DNA of 64,000 nucleotides, from NCBI GenBank assembly GCA_007844125.1, contig CM017559.1, positions 30,256,426 through 30,320,425 on the forward strand. The letters run 5' to 3'. The stretch is from Sinonovacula constricta. Its lineage: Eukaryota > Mollusca > Bivalvia > Cardiida > Solecurtidae. The notes beneath the pieces are model-generated. The model was not told the DNA's origin and did not search any database. It saw nothing but the letters and a program-made list of their open reading frames with translations. Positions 34,901 to 49,900 of this stretch are shown one piece after another. The number at the start of each line of letters is the position of its first letter. Position 1 is the stretch's first letter. Made by a program: the position numbers and the translations under genes.

Positions 34901-37900
34901 TAGAAAAGGCATGAAAGTTAAACATATTAAGGCATTTAAGAGGAACTCCTGGACCATGTAAAAGAATAGAAAAACGTTTAAAGAAGATAAGATTGGTTAA
35001 ACATTAAATCCAACAATCAAACTGTCCTTTAATTTCAGGGATTTGTGCGGTGTAGTGGTAGAGTTGCTGAATTGTAACTCTGCTGACTGCTTGCCTCTCA
35101 AAGCTGGTTTGGAGTCCCAGTTTGGGTGAAGGACTTAACATGAGGAAGTCTTCCAGCTGAACTTGGGTGTGCCAGTGGCACTGCCCAGATAATGATCTGG
35201 GTTCTTTCTTCACCAAAATAACTGGACAAAATTACTGTGCTGTGGCAATGTATTTAAAAAAACAATCTGACTATTTGTCATTTGTTCTTTCAGAGGCCTC
35301 AGAAGGTCGCGATACGTTAACAGAAGGAAGACATGAGTTCAACTTTGAGTTTGATCTCCCAATGGGGTAAGAGTCCTTGCTTCAACTGCAAAAAAAAAGA
35401 TATTTCTATCGGCCGAGAGTTTGCTCAAGCTCAAAGTTTCATTGTTTAGTATCTTTCTGACATTATTGTAATATGTCATTGCAATGTCTTGAAACAATAA
35501 CCTTTTCAAGTAATAAGTATATAAAAACTTTGGGTTATGATGTTATGTTCCTGTAAAAAGAAATTCTGAGAGTCAAAGTTTGAAGTTGAACAAAATCTCA
35601 GCTGAGAGCTGTAACTGTAAGTGGGTCCTTGTAACTGTATCAATATAAAATTTAGGCAAATTGTTCAACTCGAAGTACAACTTGATTAGATTTAGGCAAA
35701 TTGTTTAACTCAAAGTACAACTTGATTAGATTTAGGCAAATTGTTCAACTTGAAATACAACTTGATCAGATTTAGGTAAATTGTGTAACTCTAAGTAGAA
35801 CTGTATCAGATTTTAGGCAAATTAAGTAACTCGAAGTACAACTTGATCAGATTTAGGCAAATTGTGTTACTCTAAGTAGAACTGTATCAGATTTTAGGCA
35901 AATTGAGTAACTCGAAGTACAACTGGATCAGATTTAGGCAAAGTGAGTAACTCTAAGTACAGCTTGATCAAATTTAGGCAAATTAAGTAGTCTGATCGGT
36001 AAGCTCCCTCTAATAAGGTTCTACACTGTTTACTGTGCTAACTTAATCAGTAGGTCTTCTTATTTATGTATAAGATTAAGAAGATGATTAAGAATTGGAA
36101 ATAAGTTATTATTACTCATTCTCATGAAGTGCAAAAGAATGAGACAGTAATGAAGTCTCCCCTGAATAATTCCTAAATGCAAGTAGGTCCTTTAATTTGT
36201 TTTACTTGTTTTTTATGCTTATGCTCATTGGAGTGTATGTTGACATTTCTGCCTTTTTTCTGATACCCAGGTTAACCATCATCAACAAACACTTCCATTT
36301 TGTTTTTTTGATTACATATCTCTATCAGTATTTTAATTTATTTTAAGCCTATATTTATGCAAAAGTAAGAAATTTCACTGCAATATCCACAAAAGAACAG
36401 GTGATAAAGTCCAAGAATTCCAACTAAAAGAACCTACCTGTTGTTTGGAATACCTTGGGTATTAATTAACAAGGGAGACAATATCCATTTCACATATGTA
36501 CACAGTACCCCATTAACAATAAGAAGTATACAGCATAGAAGAAAAACCATTTTCTTTCTAATTTTATTTTTAAAACAAGGCTCATTTATGACCGCCATGT
36601 GGATGGTAAAACAGTGCGTTTTCAGGGGTAATTATGGATTTAACAAATGAAGTTTTATAAGGAATGAGAACAGAAACACCCCATTTATGATTATTTTATT
36701 AATTATGGAAAGGGCCAACACCCTTAAATTGGTGGGGGAATATTCTCTCAATTTCAATGAAAAGCAAAGGTAAATCGATAGGCAACCTTCAAATGAGAGA
36801 CATTAGTGGATAATCTCCCCTGGATAATTCCTAAATACAGGTAGGTCCTTTCATTTGGACTACTCAGTTTTTATGCTTGTGGTCTTTGGAGAGTATGTTG
36901 ACTTTTATGCCGTTCTTGTGATACCTAGGTGAATAATCATCTACAAAAACTTTCATTTTCTTGTAAACATTACATATCTCTATAAGAATTCAAATAAGAT
37001 TTAAGCGTAAATATATGCAGACGTAAGAAATTTCACTGTTTGCTATTGCACCATCTGCAATAGAATAGGCCATAAAGCTCAAGAATTCCAACTAACAGGA
37101 GCTACCTGCCGTTTGGACTACCTTGGATATTATCTAACAAAGGAGACAATTTGTAATTTCCCAGTGTTCCACATTTGGTAAAAATTTAACTTTTTAAACA
37201 AATATTTTGTTTTTGTATTGCCCAGATTTCTTTTACTGGCCCAGTTTTCAATATTGTCTCTTTTACCTTGATACAAAAGGTTAAAAGAATTCAATACATC
37301 AAATATAAGATAGTTACATATTAATTAAGTTTAAAACAATATGTTTAAAAGCACTTCCTTTTTTAATTTTTCTAATATATCTTTACCTCTCTTCATTTCA
37401 GTATAGGACGTTTAAGGTATTAATGTTTCATTATTTAATTTATTGTATGACATGTTTTTCAATAATGTACACATTTATAGGCTTTGACTTAATAATTTCC
37501 CACATTAAAATAAGTTACGATGGACAAAAGTTCTTGTAACATTTTGAAGTTGGACATTTTGTGAACAGTCTTTTTTGTCTTTATTATTCCATATTTAAAC
37601 TTTTTTTTAATATCACACACAACATATGTTAAAAAGTTTTCCCTGGAGCTTTCGTCCAACTACAATGTACTTTAGACTTTATCAGTAGACTGGTTGTTTA
37701 GACATTATTTTGTCTTTGTTTGATTATTTTTGTTTGTTTGTAAAATTATCACAACACAAATATGGTCATATTGGTGACATCCAGCTAATTTTTGGTGGAG
37801 GAAGACCCCAGACTTATGGGTAGAACCAGCGCTGCACCGCAGGTCTTTATTTTATTAAGGACAAAGCATTTAGTTATGTAACTCAACCATCTATTTTTTT

Positions 37901-40900
37901 TCTTAAATAATAGCATTAGTTTAATTGCCTGTATTAGCAGAACAATGTAATGTAAGAGTCTATTCTACCCTGCAAAGATATACCACGGAACTTAGCTGAG
38001 GACTTATAATTGGCTGGCTGGCAAAATAACCGTCCTGAGGTCCAGCGTAACAGTTTATTATCATTTTTAATACATACTATATAGTTTTGAAAAGCTTTCC
38101 TTTGAAGGCCAATTTTGATCATCATTTCGATCAGAAAAAAAGATGTGAAAGATTTTTACATTATTTCATACCGGTTTTTGGCTAAATGATGATGTCATAT
38201 TTAGTTAATCTCATTTTATTTACTCGCCTTATTATCGATAATCGACGCAGGTGACAAGGATGGTAAAATGTATTAATGCACATGCAGTGTCATCGGCCTG
38301 TTATCACGTCCAGTTACTGTCTATGGTAACAATATGTATTTTATTGTTTAATTTGTTGAGGGTTTTCCATGACTATTAATAGCTGAGTGACACTATAGTG
38401 AACATTATTGTGTCATAAGATGTATAGAAACTCATCAATGATTAGGCATGAATTAAGAAACATGTACTGTAAGATTTAAATTGGATTTTTTCAGTTTTCA
38501 ACAAGATTGAGGATGTAAGTGGCTTAAAGAGCTTTAAATCTTTTTTATCCTACTGTCAACTGATGGTCCTTCATGTATTGACTGTCAGGTCCATTTGGGC
38601 AGATTTCCAGACAATAACCCCTTCAAGATGCTAAACTCTCCAGCTAGTTTAGAGGGGCCAGACAAAAACTCTCTTGTATTTATTCCTAAAACTATTATAC
38701 TGTCATTTAATATCTTTTTTGATACAATATTTTACATTTGATACATATTAAGCCAGTGTTATCATGGCATATTTTCTCAATTATAAACTTTATATATAAT
38801 AAAAATAAATAGATTTGAATGGTTTTTCTCCGCTGTTTTTCATCTGTGCTTGAGGTTAAATAGCTTGAGCTAGGCTCTGAGACAAATTCCAAGAAAATGA
38901 TTACGGTAGTTGGATTTGAAAAATATTTATATGTTGTACAGAAGAACTCTCTGGAATGAACGCTAACTCATTTAAAGCCATATGAAAAAATGTAATTGGT
39001 ACAAAATAATTCAAAACAAAAAACTATATCGCACAGAAGACTGACACACTACTCCTGGGGACTGATCAAAATAATCAAAATAAAAAAATAAGAGCTGACT
39101 GATATTCATCTGATTCATAATAAGGTTTTATGTTATTACCGATTGTGCCAGTCACAATGTATTAGTTAACTACATTAAAGATGTACTTATACCTCAATGA
39201 TGGGACAAAAGATCATGTGACTTAACATATAAACTACAAAATGGCTGACACTATTGACAGTCCAAGAAAGGTTTGTGTTGATAACTCAGTATCATTTGTC
39301 ATGTGACCTTCCCACATCACTTTACAAAAACCATGCAGAATATAAAATTAGCTTTAAAATGAAAACACCCTGCATAAAATAGTAATTGCAATAAAACAGA
39401 TTTTTTACTCTTGCCACATGCTATCATTCAGTATGTAATGTTTATTTGTATTAACCCTTTTTTTCAATATGATGGACATCTGGATTCAGCCTTTAATGTG
39501 TTATAATTGCAGCCTCTAATGCTGTTTTAACCATAAATGTCTTTATGTGTATTACAGGTGTTTTGCTGTTGTTTGCGATATATTTCTATTGTTTGTAGAC
39601 ATGATGGTAATGTGTGTATGTGTATATGGGCTTCTGTATGTGACAGGGGTATCTCTACATCATTCGAAGGGAAGCATGGCAGTATACGATACTGGCTTAA
39701 AGCCGAGATGGACAAACCTTGGTCTTTCAACCACAAGACAAAGAAAGCCTTCACTGTGATCAGCCCCATAGATATCAACAAACCAGAATATCAGGTTAGA
39801 CAAAATAGGAGAGCTTTTCTTACATTCATTGATATTTCTTTTTAGCTTGCCTGAGCATAACATGGACAAGGGGAGCTTACTGATACCCCTTCATCTGTTG
39901 TACATTGTCCTACATCCATCATGCAGCATCAACAGTTTGCTTGTTTACTCATTTGTGTCTACAGTTTTTAACCAATCTTCACCAAACTTGGTCAGAATGT
40001 TTGTCTACTTGAAATCTTGGATGAGTTCGTAACTGGATCACAAGTCAAATTTCATGGGAAAAAAAACTTGTGAAGCAAATAGAGGCCACATTTATGGCCC
40101 AGTCTTCACCAAACATGGCCAGAATGTTTGCCTGCATGATGTCTTGGATGAGTTTGTAAGTGGGTCACTTGAGGTAAAAAAAGTGTGTCACTAGGTTCAA
40201 TCTTAGAGAAACAATGTGAACACACAAGAGACGACATTTATGGCCCAATCTTCATCAAACATGGTCAGAATTTTTGTCTGCATGAAATCTTGGATAAGTT
40301 CTTTATTGGGTCATGTGTGGTCATAAATAAAGCCAGAATGTTTGTCAGTATGAAATCTTAGATATGTTTTGAAGTGGGTAACGCAGATTTAGTAGGACAC
40401 TAGGTAAAAATCTAGAAAATGTTATCAGCCCAGTGGCTACACTAATGGTCCAGTCTTCACCAAGGATTTCTAAAGTAAATATCTCTTAATTACTAGATGT
40501 CAGATATGAGCCTACTAAAAGCCTGTGTGCTCAGGTGAGCGATTTAGGGCCAACATGTTGTTGCAAGTGGTGATGATGTCAATGTCACAGGGACCTTGAA
40601 CTTGATTTTTGATTTCATTTGATATATAGAGATATATAGAGAGTTCAGCCTGCATTTCATTAATTTGGTGATGATATTGGCAAGTAGATGACACCTATTA
40701 AATTTAATGTCACGTGGGAAAAGGTCAATGTCATGATGACCTTCACCTGTATGACCTAATGGACACTATCATCTCCAATGTGAATATGGTTTGAGCAATA
40801 ACTGCAGATTGCCTAAACCTTCTTAAACCTGGTAGTGACATTAGGCTCATTGGGTAAAGCCACATAATGAGGGGATCATAAATGAATGCCACACGCAGTC

Positions 40901-43900
40901 ACTTTTTGTTGACACTGAGTCAACCAGTTACTACTTTTGTTCAATGAGGATTTAGCAAAGTTAACATTATTGACGGTACTATTTTTTTCCTACATACAGC
41001 TGATATTCAACCCCATTTTGTGCTTCAGGTCCAATCATTTAAATTGTTTTATATCGACATTCAGGTATTCTAAAAAGAATACAGTACAGTGAAATGTTGT
41101 TTACTTATTGAGTGCATGTTAAGAAAACCTTGAAATATTGCTATGTTCCTTGTATGCTTAAAATAATCAAATTTTTGAGAAAATAAGTACGAACCTTGGG
41201 ATTTTAATGTACATATTCCTTGTAGGTTTGTGTTGAGAGTAGCGTGGAGAAGTCACTATGTTGCTGGCTGTGTACCTCAGGCCCTATATCCATCACAGCA
41301 CGCACTGACCGCAAGGGCTACTGCCCTGGTATGTTCTCTATCTGTAGTTTTATTAAAGAATATTTTTATATATTTATCTGCTTTCCAAGAAGAGTGATAT
41401 AATCTCAGATTTATATGTTTTCAATTTTAAAGGTGACCTTAAACAGTTGATGAAACAAAACAATCAAAATTGAAAAAGAATATCATCATGTGATGATAAT
41501 TAGTTTATACTTTAAAGGTGATATCTGTCAGTTTGGCTGTATCTAAGAAATAGTGCATAACTGCTGCATACACATATACTTTAGTTTAAGTAAAAGCTGT
41601 TAATAATTTTACCTCAATTGAAAGACAGTTCAAATCATGAAATAAATTGGCTAAATTGTCCTTTATTTCCTAATCTATAAATAAGCATGATGAGGATGTC
41701 AGCTTAAAAGAAATAGTGACGTCAGGGTTGATTACCTGGATGACGATGTCATGTGATCTCAAAAGTAAATGGTCACATGGTTAACTTAGTTTAAAAGTAG
41801 CTAACTGTGCAACGTGGCTCAGGTTGGAAACACGTGTTTGTAATGTAAATTTTGGACATCAATAAATAGTATTTTGCATGATCTTTTGATGTAACAATAA
41901 ATTATTATTTATTTTTTGGGGGGGTGGGGGGGAAATGGTCCAGTTGTTATGGTTTATGTACAGTCAAATGTTGTTATTATTATTATTATTACTTTCATTA
42001 TTATTATTAATTTTTTTTCTAGTTATATTCTTTGCCATGTTTCAGGAGAATCTATAGCAATCTCAGCTGAGTTTGACAATCACTCTAAACGTACAGTTAT
42101 CCCATACGCCACCTTGTACCAAACACAAGCATTCTTTGCCAGCGGAAAGTCTCGGATTAGGGAAACAAAATACACTGTGTTAACAGGTTTGTCACTTTAT
42201 CAGGTAACATTTAACACAAAAATATTTTTTTTCTTTTATAATAAATTGGTTATGTTGCATAGAATTTCTACAAATCTACTATTTTAATTTGACCTCAATT
42301 AAAGAAATTTTTATTGATCTGTTGTTCACTTTGGGCATTAGCATCATTCTTGCTTTTTATTATGCTCCCCAAAGAATTTAGGGGGAGCATATAGTAGCCA
42401 CTTCTGCCGTCCATCTGTCTTGCTTTTGTCCACCTGGGAAATTGCCAGTTTCTGCTTCGACCTTCTTATAAGACGAGGTTAAAAAATGAATAGCAGCGTC
42501 GACCAGTCATGCTGTCTCAACAAAAGGGTTAATTGGTAAACAGTGACCGTAATTTTCACAAGTATCAGGATGTATCTAGTCTAAGCTGCATGAACATCCT
42601 GTTGCAGAAGGTCATTACCGGTAATTTCTTCGATCTACATCACCAAGTCTGACATGACGGTACACAATATTTCAAGGAACCAGGCACTGTCCTTGTGTAC
42701 ATGCCGCTAGTCAATAATTTCATGGAGAAATGTAATCAGCAGCTGCTTATAAAAACACATCGTTCAAACCCTCACCCTCTGCTTATCTCAGAGTCTGTCA
42801 ACTTGACCTGTGTAGTAAGGCAAGTCTTCACAGAAACACCAAGTGGCTTTCCGTATCTGGCAGACTGAAGTTGAAAGTTTGTTTCATTGTTTACTAACAG
42901 ATAATAAGCCATGTTTTCTGCAGAACAAAAGGAAATGTAAGTGAGACATTGCATAACCACTTACAAGTTAATGCCTTATGTTTTCATTCCAAAACAACAG
43001 GAAAACTTTATGCTAGTTCACTAGACCCTGCCTCTAATACAAGCCCCACACTTTGAACATGAAATTTTGAGGAAAAATCCCTGCCTTATAAGTGAGAAGA
43101 TACGGTAGTAGGTATGGGTATCATGAAAATAACAACGCAATATACATGCAATATACCATGCACATCTATGGTGACTTTCAGTTGGCAAATGTGTCTTTAA
43201 ATAATATTTAAAGTATTGAAAGAATCTTAAATATATTTTATACATAGTAATAATCATTGTTTTACTTAAATGTATTGTTTTTATACTTAAGGTTCCAAAG
43301 GACCCAGAGGTTCACATAGAATTTCATCAAGATATTAGACTGTACTGCAGCTAAGACAAGAAGTATTTGTTCAGCAATCACTTCTTAGGATTTTTGCACC
43401 ATATATTTCAAACATAAAATATTTTCTGCCAGTTCTGGTTATAAAAATCATCAACATTATAAAAATGATGCCAATTTGTTGTATGGTAAATTAATTATAC
43501 TATATACAATACAGTGTTAACAGTGCAACAAAATAAGATTCTTTGATATTTAAAAAAATGTTTCTTGAATAGGATTATAATGATGTAACTGTTTTAAAAA
43601 TAGATAATGTTTTTAAGCAAGACTACAACCTAAATTCTCACTTCAATTTGAAGAATATGATTGTGTGGAAAATCAAATATTTTTTAGACTGGCCTACTGA
43701 CCAAAATACAATTTTGTCAATATATAATTTGCATTTTTAGATGAACATAAGAAGAAAAAATTGAAGTTACATAATATGATATATCAGTCTTTATAATATA
43801 ATTCCTTTCCAATATAGTCTTTAGCATAAGGTAAAAACCAACATTTCTACACAACATTGCAAAGCAGTAAACCGTATAATTTTGCAAACACTTATAGAGA

Positions 43901-46900
43901 GACCTTAAACTTACCCTCATCATCGTCAGTGCTTTGATATTTCCTGCATGTTTGGTTACAGGTTTACCAGTTGGACCAGGAACAAGAGGCAGTTGGGATT
44001 CCCAGTTGCTTAAGATCCCAGCGGTGTCACCCTCCATTGTCAACTGTTGTGTCATGAAGGTGGACTATTTCGTTAAGGTATGCAAGTGTTACTTGTTTTT
44101 GCAACAGTTGAATTATGATACTTTTGGCTGCAATTTAACAAGTGTACAAGTTATAATGAATTCCCATATCCAGATAACTGAAATTCTGATTGTGGGATGA
44201 TAAACCCAATAAACATATTACAAATTCATTGGCTGGTCCTGTCACTCTCTCTACAAAAATTCAAAAGTTCTAAATTTCAAATATTCCAACCTTTCGGATC
44301 ACAATGAATCAGATCATCAGACTTGGTACGACAATCACAGTTCCTTGATGCAATTCTGTACATATTTACTTCATATTTTCAGATATTGATGAGGGTTACT
44401 GCATTTTTACACATCTGCGAGTAACAGAAGCTGTTATTGACCCCCTTTTGCCATAGTTAACATAGTTTGATAAATTGCAACAAACAACATGGTATTGGTC
44501 ACTGCTTGGGTTTGTCTCTATTTTTAGGAAATTAGGTACTGACAGAAGTCTAATGGACTTTTTGTTGCTGCCTTCTAAACTTTATTGTAAAACAAACACA
44601 TTTAAAATGTATATCTAATCACCTACATGTGTTTTTTTTTTTATTGATTTTATTCTTTTTGTATATAATTGCACAGTTACAAATGAAATTACATCGTTGA
44701 AATAATCATTTACAGCACAACAATGCTGTGTACATGTATAACACAATATCTGTCATGTAAGTTAAAATCTCAAACATTCTATGATTGACATATGATTTTG
44801 TCAGTTCATTAAAGATTCAGAGTTTTATGACTGGGCTATATTTTTTATATTAATTTTGAAATATTATGTTAATAAAAGTTAAGTTGAGGTGTATTTTCTT
44901 TATACTCTTTTTTTTATCTGATGGTGGACATTTCTTTTTACACTATATCTCAAATTTAAACAAAAATCTCTGAACATCCCTTGTATATGTAAAACAATTA
45001 CATGAATATGTCATACACTAACAAAGTCTTAATACAAAATTATCCACACCCATGCCTTTTGGTTATTCCAGGTTGCATTACACATTCCCGGAGCATATAA
45101 CTTGACCATGCGGCTACCCCTGATTGTGGGGACTGTACCATACAGACGCGGACAAACGTTCAGTTTCCTTGACTCCCAGTACTACCGCGAGACCCAGGCC
45201 CATTTCAACATGATCAACTACCTGAGTGTCCCCAAACCTCCACCCTACCGAGAAACCATAACACCACCACCTCCTTTTGAAGGTAAAAAATGCTCTTTAA
45301 CGAGATTGTATAGATGTTGTTATGATTTAAATAAAGAATGCACCGTACCTGGTAGCACAATGGGTAAAGCATCAGCTCCATGTACAAGAGGCCCCGGATT
45401 CGAACGTCATAAAAAATGGTAGTTGTATAGCTCTCTTGCTACCGCTCAAGCAAATATAAGTGTAGTTCCATGACTGGTTGGCCCGGTGTCGGGATAATGT
45501 GACTGAGTGTGGTGTCATGCTAGGTGTTCGCAGCATGCTTTACTTTGTGAAGGCAGCACTATATCTGCTTTAACTGGACAACATCTCCAGATAACTGAAA
45601 TACTTTTTGTGGGATAATAAACCTAATAAACATAAATAAAGAGTGCATGATGTGTATGTTTTGAAATACAATTTGAGTGTTCATTCCCGCCCTTAAAATA
45701 ATCATTACAATACCACCTTTTTTTGAGGTTGGCACATTTCATAAATCTTCAGTTATTATGCTTTACAATTAGATATAAAAGGTATTGAATGAGGTGTAAA
45801 TTATGATATTTTTTTTTATATCTTTTAAATTGTGTAACTTCATGTATGTCCAAAAACCCATCTACCATAAAAACCATTTTGCCACCACCTCCGAGGAAGG
45901 ATGGGAAACATTTTTCAGAGTAATTATGGTTTTCTGCAAGATTATAAGCGTTATTAAATAATGTGTTACTGATTCTGCATTTTGGTTGGGTTAGGATTTT
46001 GTTACTATCCTTAAACCTCCGCTCGAGGGTGCCTATGGCCGGGCGGTTAGAGTCCTCAGCCCCTCACCACATGGGTTCGAGTTCCGGTTGGGGCGAGAAC
46101 TTTCATGTGGGGAGGTTTTCGAGTTTATCTGCGGTTTGCCGGTTGTTCTACCCAGATATAAGTCTGGGGTCTTCCTCCACCAATAATTAGCTGGATGTTG
46201 CCAATATGACCATGATTGTGTCGGTGCAGTGTAACAAAAAACAAAACAAACAAAACATAAACCTCTGCTCTACCAAGTACCGTTAAACTGCTTCATTTTA
46301 ACTTCCTCATTGCCATATATTTGTGCTTCCTGTGTGTTTTTAATATAAGCAGTCAGATTACAGCTTTAGTGCTATACTGACAAAAGTTTTATTTTAAATT
46401 GTCTGAGGCGGTGTTTCCCACTGTAGGTTTCATTATTTTGTAATGCATTACTATTGAAGAGACGATGTTTACTTATAATTAACACATTGTTCATTTTCAG
46501 AAATCAGTTATATCTATATATTGCCTGTATAAGTCATTATGAAACTCTGTCAGCTCATTATTTAATGAATATTAAGGCGCTGTGGCCATTTGTTGTAATC
46601 AAGTAAAAAAACTGCGCAAATGTAATTGGTTCATTCTACCATGTGACTTTAATGTGAAAATGTAAGTAAGACAACTCTACAACATTGGATTGATATGATT
46701 ACAAGAGTTACATTTCTTAAACACTTAAAAGCTATGCAGCATTCAGGGTAAGGCATATCAGATGTATTTTTTACCCCATGCTCAATTTCGTTTAAAGACA
46801 GTGAATGGGTAAAATTTTAATTACAGCTTGAGAATAATTATAAAGTGAGGATTTGGTAGTATCTTAACTAATTTTGCTTTTCATTTGAACCATGAAAGTC

Positions 46901-49900
46901 ATTCTTGAAATATTTTAAAGTTAAAGTTGTGGCACTTCTTGCTCTACTGACACATTTCTAGGTATGTAATGTTTGGTGGCATAGGTTGTTATTGCTACAG
47001 ATTATCAGGAGATTTACAATTTATGGTGTTAATGATAGCATAGTGATTGTTTGTATATAGAGCTTGTTGTGTGATGATGATGTGATTTTGATGAAGTTAG
47101 CAGTGATGACTTGATGATGGTGATATTGATGGTGACTAAGGATGATAATGATTTTGAGGAGGAAGATAATGTTTGCTATGAAGATGGTGATAATGGTTTT
47201 AGTAATGAAGATGATGATGCTGAGAACAACAATGATAATGGCAATATAGACAGTAATAATGATGACAATGATGGAGATGATGATAATGAAGACTGATGTA
47301 ATGATGATGATTATGACAACTGTGATGATGATGATGATGATGAAGCTGATGCTGTGATGATTATTATGATGAGGACGATGATGATAAGGATGATGATAAG
47401 GATGACTACTATGATGATGATAATAATGTTGATGATGATGAGGACGATGATGATGATGGTGATAAGAGATTGACTATTATTTCAGACCCTCCCACCTATG
47501 TAGAGAGTGTTGGTGGAGCTGTCACATTGTGGGATGATGATGACGATGAAAATGGAACAGATGAAAACATGGGTGACCTAACCTACACCCCAATGTACAC
47601 ATACGTGTATAACTATCGACCCCCACCCGGTTACACAGAAGTAGCTCAGCAGGTTTGTAGCGGGACACACATGTGATGCTGTTTATTTAACTCCTGCTAA
47701 ACACAAATTGATAAGTCATAGACAATTTGTGTAGACCAATATCATCAAGCTTCTACTGAGACAATAAAAACCTTCAGGTCAGGAGGTCCTCCATATGGCC
47801 TGCAGTGTTTTCTTATGGTTCTACTGTCGGAATTTTCTAAAGCCTTCCTCATCAAAAATTACCTCAACATTGCTATACTGATCAAAATTGTTTTGCAAAC
47901 AAAAAAGAACATACAGAGCTCCCTCTCTTAAGCAACATCAAGTGGAAGGACAGAAATTGGTTGCTTAAGAGAGGTTGTTGCTCTACAGAGGTAACCCCTA
48001 TATGCTAAACTATTTTAGTATCAGTAGTAGTCAGCGTTTTAAAACTAGTTAATGTTGTTAGATGTCTTCTGCCATTTTCTTTTTTAATACTTTTATTACT
48101 GTTTATCTTACTTACATGTTACCAAATTCAAATAATAAAAAAATTAAAAATGTAAATTATTTTTTTAGTTTTAATCATTTATATTGTTTAGTTTATTAGC
48201 ATGAACTGATATTCTTATGCATTGTGCATTTAGTTGTAACTTTTTTCATTTTTATTTTACTTATATATATACATGTACCTTGTTTTGTTTTCTTTTCAAT
48301 GTTTAAATTTAGTCAGTTTTTAGACTTTGGTACTTTTTCTTTACATCTTGTTATGATGTGAACAGCCAGCAACAAGACGAAACACATTCACATTTTAATA
48401 TGCTTAATCAAACTATAACAATATTTAGAAACCATGTGATGGGTATTTATAAGAAAACTTACCATTACTGTTGTTGACACTGATGACTAATTCATTCCAG
48501 TAGTCAATTGTTCCAGAATTACCCCACATACCAATCAACAATTGATTGGTGCAATTAAAAATCTGTTTGTTTACTGATAAAGAACTTAATTGGTTTTCCC
48601 TACCTTAATAGGCCAACGTGTGGTAAGCGGCAAACATTTGTTGTAATAATTGTCCTAATATTATGACATTTACTTAAAAACACAAGAGAAAAGTGTGAAA
48701 ACAATGTTGGTTTGAAGTTAATGCAAAGTGGTTCCCGCCAATATGGGAATAGGCATATACGATGAAACCAGTCACGCATAGCTTTGGTAGCACAGTTTCA
48801 AAATTTCGATATCACTCGGAGTTACTGAAGATGCAGAGGGCTAACGACAACTGGCGAGACAAATCATCGTCCGCTCAAGGGAGGGAATTCAAATGACACA
48901 GAAGTAAAAATGAGTGACGGTAGCCGTTATATAGGGTTGTCGTTCCTGAGAGGGAAAAATATGTTGAAAACGATAGGTGGTAAATGAAACAGATCTCTAA
49001 GAGAGGTTTTCATTTAAGAGAGGTGACGTTTGGAGAGGGAGCACTGTATTATTATGAAATGCACATCTAAGCCTGATACATTATTTCTTTCATTTATAAC
49101 TATCAATGACATTAAAAAAGATTCCTGGTAGCGCAAGCAGTAGACTGTCCGCTCAAGGTAAGGGAGGCCCCGGAATCAATCTTGGGTCGTGACGTACCAA
49201 AGTCGTTAAAAATGCCAGTGGTATAGCTCCCTTGCTTATGCTCAAGCAAATGTAAGGGTAGTCCACAACTGGTTGGCCCGGTGTCAGGATAATGTGACTG
49301 GGTGTGGTATCATGCCAGGTGTTCATGGCATGCTATACACAGTGAAGGCAGCACTATATCTGCTTCAAGAGGACACCATATCCAGGTAACTGAAATTCCG
49401 TTGGTGAGACAATAAACCCAGTAAGCAAACATTAAAAATCCTAACTGACCAAGAATTTTATTTGTATACAATATAAAAAGAATTTTATTTTTAGCAAAGT
49501 AAAAGAACCAATTTCATTTTTTCTTTATAGATGATTTTTTAAAATATATTAGCAGTCAGCCAGATTTGATAATTTATGTTAACACAAAATAAATCAGTGA
49601 TTTAAAAAAATAGTTCTAATTTCAGATAGTTCCTCATCCTAATTTTTTCTCCTGCTGAAACACAAAATAAATCTGTGATTTAAAATAGTTCTAATTTCAG
49701 ATAGTTCCTCATCTTAATTTTTTTCTCCTGCCAGCAGTTCATGAAATAATAGTAAGGTTAGATTTGCGATTCCCGTACCCTTAAGATATACATTAATGAG
49801 CTGTTCCATAGTATGAAGGCAAGGTTAGGGTAAAAGGGTTTACACAGGCAGCTAGAAAACTATATAATATCTCTTGCAAAATATGTACTTGGATCGCCTG

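Larger units (their letters stand above)
28913..35293 (+). other. Alpha-arrestin intron 1
   Basis: A 6.4-kb intron. Apart from the listed repeats (SINE-A, the inverting GTTAACC minisatellite, the 44-bp minisatellite, a MITE and SINE remnants), it is AT-rich without recognisable exons. Confidence 0.8.

Noticed and set aside
39537..39845. Upstream extension of arrestin exon 3 as coding
   Set aside because: The frame is open upstream, but the family match begins right after the TGACAG acceptor, and the phase from exon 2 fits only that site.
43717..44055. Minus-strand 112-codon frame across arrestin exon 6
   Set aside because: It is the antisense shadow of exon 6 and flanking intron.
47111..47296. 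Open 61-codon acidic frame as a small protein
   Set aside because: It is a by-product of the GAT microsatellite, has no splice or start support, and ends inside the intron.
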